Positions 1-4,568 of a DNA stretch of 7,736 nucleotides are shown piece after piece. The DNA is from Bacillota bacterium (GTDB taxonomy: Bacteria; Bacillota; Clostridia; Christensenellales; Aristaeellaceae). The stretch covers positions 1-7,736 of the forward strand of contig JAEWNM010000230.1 in assembly GCA_023392755.1 (NCBI GenBank). The letters run 5' to 3'. A program made the translations under genes and the position numbers. The notes below the pieces were generated by a model. It was not told the origin of the DNA and did not search any database. It worked only from the letters and a program-made list of their open reading frames with translations. How positions within the stretch are numbered: position 1 is the first letter of the stretch; each line of letters begins with the position of its first letter.

Positions 1-79
1 GCATAGGATCAGCCGCCAGGCTGCGGCGGACATACTCGTTCAGTTCGCCTACGGAAAGCACGCCGTCATACGCTTTCAT
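1..79 (-). CDS. xseA: Exonuclease VII large subunit, N-terminal fragment (cut by the window edge)
   Basis: Only the first 26 codons are present. They read MKAYDGVLSVGELNEYVRRS and continue LAADPM before the edge. The pattern 'LSVGELNEYVRR-L-ADP' is the usual start of XseA, the nuclease subunit that works with XseB to degrade single-stranded DNA; this stretch begins its OB-fold. The ATG overlaps the folD stop in an ATGA junction. No clear Shine-Dalgarno sequence lies in front of it (the preceding bases read GAAAAAAGC), so translation probably depends on coupling to folD. In Bacillota xseA commonly follows folD and precedes xseB and a prenyl synthase gene, which supports the call. The fragment is short, so the identification rests on the N-terminal motif plus synteny. 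Confidence 0.85.
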   Translation of the reverse strand, partial: MKAYDGVLSVGELNEYVRRSLAADPM

Positions 80-936
80 GCTTTTTTCGCGCCAGACCGC
101 GCCTTGGCGATCTGCAATGTGTTGGCCATCAGCATGGCCACCGTCATCAGCCCCACACCGCCGGGCACAGGGCTTAAATACTCCGCCACACGGGACGCGC
201 TTTCAAAATCCACATCCCCTATCACCTTGCCGTCCACACGGTTGATGCCTACGTCGATCACCAGGGCGCCCGGCTTTACCATATCCCCGGTGATGAATTT
301 CGGCCGGCCCACCGCCGCCACCAAAATATCGGCCCGCCGTGTGTGGGATGGCAGGTCCCTGGTGCGGGAATGGCACACGGTCACCGTGGCATTCTCCTGC
401 AAAAGCAGCATGGCGATGGGCTTGCCCACATTGTTGCTGCGGCCCACCACCACCGCTTCCTTGCCGCTTGGTGATACCCCGGTGGAATGTATCATCTCCA
501 TCACGCCCTTGGGCGTGCAGGCTATAAGCGTTTCCTGCCCCGAAAACAGCCTTCCCATGCTGACCACATGGAAACCGTCCACATCCTTATCCGGGCGGAT
601 CAGGGACAGGGCCGCGGCCTCGTCCATATGCCCGGGCAGGGGCACCTGCACCAGAATGCCGTCAATCGTTTCATCATCGTTGAAACGGCGGATGTGCTCT
701 TCAAGCACCTGCTGGGAGGTGTTTTCGTTAAGGCGCAGCACAACGGAGCGGATACCAACCTGTTCACAGGCCTTTTCCTTGTTGCGCACGTAAATTTGGC
801 TGGCCGGGTCTTCGCCCACAAGGATTACCGCAAGACCGGGGGTGACGCCCGCCGCCTTCAGTTCCTCCGTTTGCAGCCGGAGCCTTTCCTTGACAGCTGC
901 CGAAAGCACCTTCCCGTCAATCAGTTTTGCCGCCAT
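76..936 (-). CDS. folD: Bifunctional methylenetetrahydrofolate dehydrogenase / methenyltetrahydrofolate cyclohydrolase
   Basis: This 286-residue cytosolic enzyme matches the usual FolD length. It interconverts 5,10-methylene-, 5,10-methenyl- and 10-formyl-tetrahydrofolate using NADP, supplying one-carbon units for purines, thymidylate and formyl-Met-tRNA. Visible motifs are YVRNK (Tyr49, catalytic Lys53), VQVPLP around Gln97, DKDVDGFH with Asp120, the nucleotide-binding GRSNNVGKP (165-173), PGALVIDVGINRV (222-234) and PVPGGVGLMT (256-265). The last is normally PGGVGPMT, so a Pro is replaced by Leu263. The start was chosen at MAAKLIDGK because a GGGGGAGG ribosome binding site (953-946) sits 9 nt upstream; an upstream in-frame Met would run into the preceding gene. 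The start lies one base after the stop of the Kae1-like gene, and the stop overlaps the xseA start, so the three are probably translated as one coupled unit. Confidence 0.97.
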   Translation of the reverse strand: MAAKLIDGKVLSAAVKERLRLQTEELKAAGVTPGLAVILVGEDPASQIYVRNKEKACEQVGIRSVVLRLNENTSQQVLEEHIRRFNDDETIDGILVQVPLPGHMDEAAALSLIRPDKDVDGFHVVSMGRLFSGQETLIACTPKGVMEMIHSTGVSPSGKEAVVVGRSNNVGKPIAMLLLQENATVTVCHSRTRDLPSHTRRADILVAAVGRPKFITGDMVKPGALVIDVGINRVDGKVIGDVDFESASRVAEYLSPVPGGVGLMTVAMLMANTLQIAKARSGAKKA

Positions 937-937
937 G

Positions 938-1897
938 TCAAAAAACCTCCCCCAAGCTTTTGTACTTCTCCAGCCCCAAAAGCGCAACGCCCACGGCGTT
1001 GTCGCCGGAATAGGCGGGATGCCCGAAATGCAGCGTGATATCATCATCCAGCTTGCGCATACGCCTCATTATCAATTCCCGGAACAAGGCGGACGATGCC
1101 ACGCCCCCCGCAACCAATGCGGAGCGCAGCCCCGTTTTTCTGCCCGCCCCGGCAATCAGCCGTGAAACGGTGCGGGCCAGAAAGTCATACACCTCCGCCG
1201 CTGCGTCAGCCGCCGGCTTCTCCGCGTTCTTCAGCCAGTTTGCTACCCTTGTCTCCGCGCCGGATAGGTGGCAGTGCAGGTCATCGTCCGCCATGCTGGC
1301 GGGCAGCAGGCTTTGCGCGCGGCCGTTTTCCGCCAGTTTCTCCAGGTGCGGCCCGCAGGGGAAGGGCAGGCCCAGCAGTACGCCAACCCTGTCCACCAGC
1401 TGCCCGGCGTGAAGGTCCAGCGTACCTCCCAGGCACTTGATGCCAGTTCCCCGCAAGGCGAGAACCTCCGTTGTGCCGCCCGACAGGTGCACCGCCAGAA
1501 ATTCCGCCGCATCAAGGCCCGAATCCACCAGTGCCGCCCGTATATGCCCCGCCTGATGTGAAACGGCAAAACAGGGAATGTTCAAAAGAGCGGCCAGGCC
1601 GCGCCCTTGCGCATCCCCTGCTAAAAACACGGGCATATAGGAGTCTTCCCCGTCCCTGGGCTTTTGCGAGGCGCACACAGCCGCAATCTCATAGGGCGCG
1701 GTGACCTTCCCCAACTCTGCCATCAGCTCCGGCAGCTGCCGCATATGGATGAACACCGCGTCACTCTGGCGCAGGCCCCGCTGGCCCGTGGGTACGGGCA
1801 ACGGCCTGCGCAGGCTTGCAAGCACATGCCCATCCGCATCCACCGCCGCCACGGAAGTGGTATAGCAGCTTGTATCAAGCCCGATTACGGCCTTCAC
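938..1897 (-). CDS. Kae1/TsaD-like paralog (peptidase M22 family, ASKHA fold), function unknown
   Basis: The product is 319 residues with the ASKHA layout of TsaD, the universal t6A tRNA-modification protein, but its motifs diverge. Retained are the HxxxH metal pair in SHQAGHI (His114, His118), the SGGT phosphate loop (139-142), the GGVASS loop (264-269) and the terminal SGDNAVG motif (Asp299). Changed are the N-terminal motif (GLDTSCYTTS where TsaD has ETSCDET), SGGTTE in place of SGGHTE, and TLDLHAGQLVDRVG (159-172) in place of TRDDAAGEAFDKVA. Length is close to TsaD (about 335-340). The start is GTG in a GTGA overlap with nusB, with only a weak GAGG upstream. Clostridia carry such a paralog at this nusB-folD location, often annotated 'O-sialoglycoprotein endopeptidase' or Kae1-like protein. 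A true tsaD is expected elsewhere. Calling it a protease would be unsupported, and its substrate is not known to me. Confidence 0.85.
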   Translation of the reverse strand: MKAVIGLDTSCYTTSVAAVDADGHVLASLRRPLPVPTGQRGLRQSDAVFIHMRQLPELMAELGKVTAPYEIAAVCASQKPRDGEDSYMPVFLAGDAQGRGLAALLNIPCFAVSHQAGHIRAALVDSGLDAAEFLAVHLSGGTTEVLALRGTGIKCLGGTLDLHAGQLVDRVGVLLGLPFPCGPHLEKLAENGRAQSLLPASMADDDLHCHLSGAETRVANWLKNAEKPAADAAAEVYDFLARTVSRLIAGAGRKTGLRSALVAGGVASSALFRELIMRRMRKLDDDITLHFGHPAYSGDNAVGVALLGLEKYKSLGEVF

Positions 1898-2328
1898 TTG
1901 TGCTCTTGCGCCTCTTTCTTGCGCAGTATGGAGCCCAGCACACCGTTGATAAAGCGGCCGCCCGCAGGATCGGAATATTTCCCCGCCAGTTCCACCGCCT
2001 CGTTGATGGCCACGCTGCCGGGCACATCGGCCCTGAAGAGAATTTCATACGCCGCCAGGCGCAGAATGGTCAAATCCACCCTCGCCATACGCTCCAGCGG
2101 CCAATCCACGCTGAACTCGCGGATGCTTGCGTCAATTTCCGCCTGATTTTCAGCAACGCCCGCCAATACATCTTCGATATACGCCTGGTCGTCGGGTGAA
2201 GGGACCTTTTCCCCGGTATCCCTTAAATGCTCATACACCAAATCCAGCGTATCGCCGCCGCCCTGGCCGCCCAGCAGCCTTTCGTACACCAATTGCATCG
2301 CCGCCGCCCGTGCGGTCGTACGCGCCAT
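1894..2328 (-). CDS. nusB: Transcription antitermination factor NusB
   Basis: This is a 144-residue all-helical RNA-binding protein. NusB pairs with NusE (ribosomal protein S10) on boxA RNA to keep RNA polymerase processive on rRNA operons. The N-terminal ARTTARAAAMQLVYE (2-16) matches the family pattern of basic and alanine residues ending in QxLY. The C-terminal hallmark is VAINEAVELAGKYSD (106-120) followed by GRFINGVLGSIL (124-135). The central segment WPLERMARVDLTILRLAAYEI (76-96) is also typical. Length is normal. A GGAG about 10 nt before the ATG can serve as ribosome binding site. The gene starts 33 bp after the DUF2273 gene and ends inside the start of the Kae1-like gene (GTGA). I see no promoter of its own, so it is probably read from upstream. 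Confidence 0.97.
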   Translation of the reverse strand: MARTTARAAAMQLVYERLLGGQGGGDTLDLVYEHLRDTGEKVPSPDDQAYIEDVLAGVAENQAEIDASIREFSVDWPLERMARVDLTILRLAAYEILFRADVPGSVAINEAVELAGKYSDPAGGRFINGVLGSILRKKEAQEHK

Positions 2329-2361
2329 ACACTACGCACTCCGTTCTATATTGCTTCCCGC

Positions 2362-2601
2362 TCAGCCATTTTGGCGGGGCGGGAATATTTTGTTGATCCA
2401 ATGCTTGATAAATGCCTGCTTGTCTTTTACGGCCCCAATGAACAGCCCGATCACAAACAGCAGCACCACAAAGAGCGTTTTCCAGAACCCGATAAATAAA
2501 AGCAGAAAGGCCAGTATGACAAAGCCAATGCCCCAGATCAAGCCAAACTGAGGCGTGCCCGGCTTAAAAAGCTCCTTGAGTATTTCCTCAACGTTCTTCA
2601 C
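2362..2601 (-). CDS. DUF2273 family small membrane protein of the Asp23/AmaP module
   Basis: The product is 79 residues with a short amphipathic N-terminus (MKNVEEILKELFKPG), then two hydrophobic helices at about 20-40 and 42-58 and a basic tail (KHWINKIFPPRQNG). Size, the GTPQFGLIWGIG entry into the first helix and position right after amaP all match DUF2273 proteins, which accompany Asp23 and AmaP in Gram-positive bacteria. The start is decided by the ribosome binding site: AGGAGGT at 2616-2610 is 8 nt before GTG (2601) but only 2 nt before an in-frame ATG (2607), so GTG is preferred. The gene overlaps the end of amaP by 14 bp in another frame, implying coupled translation. The molecular role is not established; a structural part of the membrane anchor complex is inferred. 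Confidence 0.88.
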   Translation of the reverse strand: MKNVEEILKELFKPGTPQFGLIWGIGFVILAFLLLFIGFWKTLFVVLLFVIGLFIGAVKDKQAFIKHWINKIFPPRQNG

Positions 2602-3571
2602 TTGCATCCACCTCCTGCGCATCAGATGCTTCCTGGCCGGAATCGGCATCTTCCTTAAGGTCGAACATCATCGGTTCATCCCGCAGGTCAGCCTTTCTGT
2701 TAAGCTCCGGGGGCTTGGGCACAATAGCCTGCTGCTCCCTGTGGCCAAAGAGCCGCTGGTGCAGCGGGCGCTTCTTTTCATCCTTATCCAATGGAGCGTC
2801 CGGAAATGACGGTCCCTTCAAATCAGGCTGCATCCGCATCATCACCTGCGGCACAGGCGGCTGCACAGGCTTTACGGCAGGCTGAACACCGTTCACGGGC
2901 GGCTGCACAGCCCTATCCGCCGGCGGTTGCACGGCCCTATCCACCGGCGGCATGGCCTTTGCCGGCGGAATCATATCGGCGGGACCGGCCTTGGGGATAT
3001 TCTGCAAGAGCGTATCGGGTACGGAATAGGGGCTGCTTTCCGCCTTGATGCTGGCTGTCTCAACCTCCACCTTCACTTCCTGCACGTCTATACCGGAGCA
3101 GGAGGTGATGTATTGCTTGATCTGCTTTTGAAGCGTGCTCACAACCAGGGGAATGCTGACGCCATTGGCAAGACCTATGCGCAGATCCACCACAACGCCG
3201 TCCCGGGTATTTTCGATGTGGTTGCTGACCACCGTCAGCTCCTCATGCCTGTCGACGCACTTTTGCACCAGGTTTTCCATGGCGTGTATGGAAATGCTCA
3301 ATTCCCCATGCTCCGTTTTTTGCACGACGAAGCCCTTTTTGCCCCGGCGCCGGAACAAAAGGGAGATGCTGTGAATGCCCAGCAGCGCCATCAGCGCACC
3401 CAGGCCCAGCGCCACAAAAATGGGGAGGCGGCCTATCTCCTTCACGGTCAGCGCGTTCAGCCAGTCGGCCGGGATGCCCCTTACGGCCCACAAGAAAAAA
3501 ATCAGCCCTGTCGCGAAAAGCAAAAGCCCCGCCAATGCCGCCAGAAAACGGTCCAAAAAACGCACCTTCAC
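2588..3571 (-). CDS. amaP: AmaP-like alkaline shock response membrane anchor with extended proline-rich tail
   Basis: The product is 327 residues. Two transmembrane helices lie at about 8-30 and 50-73 with a short outside loop between them, followed by a basic stop (RRRGKK, 74-79) that places the rest in the cytoplasm. Residues about 85-172 resemble an Asp23/Gls24-type domain (LSISIHAMENLVQKC, then DGVVVDLRIGL and VQEVKVEVETA). This is the AmaP layout; in staphylococci AmaP holds Asp23 at the membrane. Typical AmaP is under 200 residues, so the remaining roughly 155 are extra: a Pro-rich segment (196-243) with repeated 'DRAVQPP' units, a basic patch (DKDEKKRPLHQRLFGHRE, 262-279) and an acidic end. 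The start is GTG, 7-9 nt after GGGGAGGTG; a nearby ATG at 3575 is in the wrong frame. A terminator lies just upstream and DUF2273 overlaps its end. The tail's function is unknown. Confidence 0.85.
   Translation of the reverse strand: MKVRFLDRFLAALAGLLLFATGLIFFLWAVRGIPADWLNALTVKEIGRLPIFVALGLGALMALLGIHSISLLFRRRGKKGFVVQKTEHGELSISIHAMENLVQKCVDRHEELTVVSNHIENTRDGVVVDLRIGLANGVSIPLVVSTLQKQIKQYITSCSGIDVQEVKVEVETASIKAESSPYSVPDTLLQNIPKAGPADMIPPAKAMPPVDRAVQPPADRAVQPPVNGVQPAVKPVQPPVPQVMMRMQPDLKGPSFPDAPLDKDEKKRPLHQRLFGHREQQAIVPKPPELNRKADLRDEPMMFDLKEDADSGQEASDAQEVDASEER
2898..2945 (-). repeat. Two tandem 24-bp units inside amaP
   Basis: Units at 2898-2921 and 2922-2945 differ at only a few positions. They are in frame and each encodes eight residues on the pattern D-R-A-V-Q-P-P-(A/V). 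Degenerate neighbours (VNGVQP, VKPVQPP) extend the pattern in the protein. This looks like local in-frame duplication producing a flexible proline-rich linker. Confidence 0.8.
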
Positions 3572-3606
3572 GCATCAACACCTCCCCATCTGCAAAACCG
3601 ACGTGT

Positions 3607-3648
3607 GAAAACAAAAGCCACCGGCAGGCACATCCTGCCGGCTGCTTC
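3607..3648 (-). terminator. Intrinsic terminator between asp23 and amaP
   Basis: Read on the minus strand, CCGGCAGG and CCTGCCGG (3641-3634 and 3628-3621) form a perfect 8-bp stem with a 5-nt loop. A 2x2 internal loop follows, then a second 4-bp stem (GAAGC side against GCTTT side). Directly after it comes the U-rich run TTTTGTTTTC. It begins just after the asp23 stop codon and ends about 36 bp before the amaP start. Both stem and U-tract fit a Rho-independent terminator. As no good promoter is visible before amaP, it more likely reduces than abolishes downstream transcription. Confidence 0.85.
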
Positions 3649-3651
3649 GCT

Positions 3652-4317
3652 TTATTCCTTTTCCTCCGCCGTCTCTTCTTCTATCTCTTCCTCGCCGGCG
3701 TCTTCCGGCAGACCGGTATCATCCTCAACCGCAGGGTCGGTGTCTTCGAAATCTTCCGCCTCATCCTCCGGCTCCGCAATATCGCGTTCCTCTTCGGCCT
3801 CGTCCTCCACCAGCTCCACCTTGGCGGGGGGCACAGGCGTTTCTTCCTGCGCATCGCTCTTCTTGCCGGCAACCTTGTTGAACACCTCGCCGCTGGCCAG
3901 CGCCGCGCTTTGCAGGCCCTTTTCCAGCGCCTTGTTCTCTTTTTCAAAGCTGACGCCCTGCACATGCACATCCACCCGCACCACATGCAGCCCGGTCATG
4001 GTCTCAATGGCCTTGCGCACGTTTTCCTGGGCGTCATGGGCAGCCTTTTGAATGGGCGTGCCATACTCCACGATGACATACAGATCCACGGAGGTTTCCT
4101 CGGAGCCCAGCTCCACCTTGACCCCCTTGGTGATATTCCTGTTCCGGCCAAGTATGTCTGAGATGCCGCCGCTGGTGCACATGCCGGCGATACCTTCCAC
4201 CTCGCTGGTGGCCACCCCGGCGATAATGGCGATCACCTCATTGGCATACGTAATGGTCCCAGTGTTTTCCATATCTTTTTCCACATTCAGGGGAAGATTG
4301 TCTTTCTTTGAAGGCAT
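3652..4317 (-). CDS. Asp23/Gls24 family envelope stress response protein with long acidic tail
   Basis: The product is 221 residues and soluble. The Asp23/Gls24 domain covers about 18-127: the opening 'GTITYANEVIAIIAGVATSEVEG' pattern (20-42), the GVKVELG segment (65-71), VDLYVIVEYGTPI (77-89), and NVRKAIETMTGL leading into VRVDVHVQGVSF (99-124). From about 155 to the end the chain is mostly Glu and Asp with some Pro and should be disordered. The family forms membrane-tethered assemblies, through AmaP in staphylococci. B. subtilis yqhY, another member, also sits beside nusB-folD and has been linked to acetyl-CoA carboxylase control. The start at 4317 is supported by AAGGAGGT (4334-4327), 9 nt upstream; Met16 would also fit the family start but lacks that signal. 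It has its own strong promoter and terminator, suggesting high expression. Confidence 0.93.
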   Translation of the reverse strand: MPSKKDNLPLNVEKDMENTGTITYANEVIAIIAGVATSEVEGIAGMCTSGGISDILGRNRNITKGVKVELGSEETSVDLYVIVEYGTPIQKAAHDAQENVRKAIETMTGLHVVRVDVHVQGVSFEKENKALEKGLQSAALASGEVFNKVAGKKSDAQEETPVPPAKVELVEDEAEEERDIAEPEDEAEDFEDTDPAVEDDTGLPEDAGEEEIEEETAEEKE

Positions 4318-4347
4318 ACCAAACGCACCTCCTTGCGGTTAAACACT

Positions 4348-4376
4348 AGTATAACAGATTTCCCTCCGCTTGACAA
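4348..4376 (-). promoter_or_regulatory. Sigma-A type promoter for the asp23 gene
   Basis: On the minus strand a TTGTCA -35 box (4376-4371) and a TATACT -10 box (4353-4348) are separated by exactly 17 bp. Each box matches the consensus at five of six positions. The -10 is preceded by TGT, giving an extended -10 (TGn). Transcription should start around 4340, leaving a leader of roughly 25 nt that holds the AAGGAGGT ribosome binding site. This is the only convincing promoter I found in the window. Confidence 0.88.
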
Positions 4377-4415
4377 CCGGCGGTTCTGCCTGAATCCGCC
4401 CATGGTTCTGCCTGA
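4375..4415 (-). promoter_or_regulatory. Possible operator: two direct repeats upstream of the asp23 -35 box
   Basis: The plus-strand 12-mer GGTTCTGCCTGA occurs at 4382-4393 and again at 4404-4415, exactly 22 bp apart, about two helical turns. The nearer copy is 5 bp upstream of the -35 box. An AACCG-G-CGGTT inverted repeat (4375-4385) bridges the box and the first copy. Position and spacing resemble paired sites for a dimeric regulator, probably an activator given their place upstream. No known regulator motif was recognised, so this is inference. Confidence 0.4.
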
Positions 4416-4568
4416 TTTGCGCAAAAGGGCTTCTGAGCCTTGCCGCCCAAACCGCAAGCACCGGCTGCCTGACCGGCTTGGCAATGGCGGGGGAACGGAC
4501 CTTGGCCGTGGCCGCAGACACAGTTCCCCTTCCGCGCCATACCTGACCGCCTTTACGGCAGCATGATT
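4416..4568. other. Non-coding gap after aspS; imperfect hairpin, no clear terminator
   Basis: No plausible gene is seen in either strand. GGGGAAC (4490-4496) and GTTCCCC (4523-4529) form a 7-bp stem enclosing a GGCCGTGGCC mini-hairpin, and a weaker GCC/GGC stem lies close to the aspS stop. No U-rich run follows any of these on the minus strand, so an intrinsic terminator cannot be claimed. The stretch could be an mRNA 3' end formed by another route or a spacer read through from aspS. Confidence 0.4.

Noticed and set aside
937..1047. N-terminal extension of FolD to 1047
   Set aside because: The extra 37 residues lie inside the Kae1-like gene in another frame and resemble no FolD. The Met at 936 has a strong ribosome binding site.
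2927..4051. 374-residue open frame on the plus strand opposite amaP and asp23
   Set aside because: It lies antisense to two recognisable genes and crosses the terminator. Its composition is Ser/His/Gln-rich with no domain, and it has no ribosome binding site. High GC content explains the open frame.
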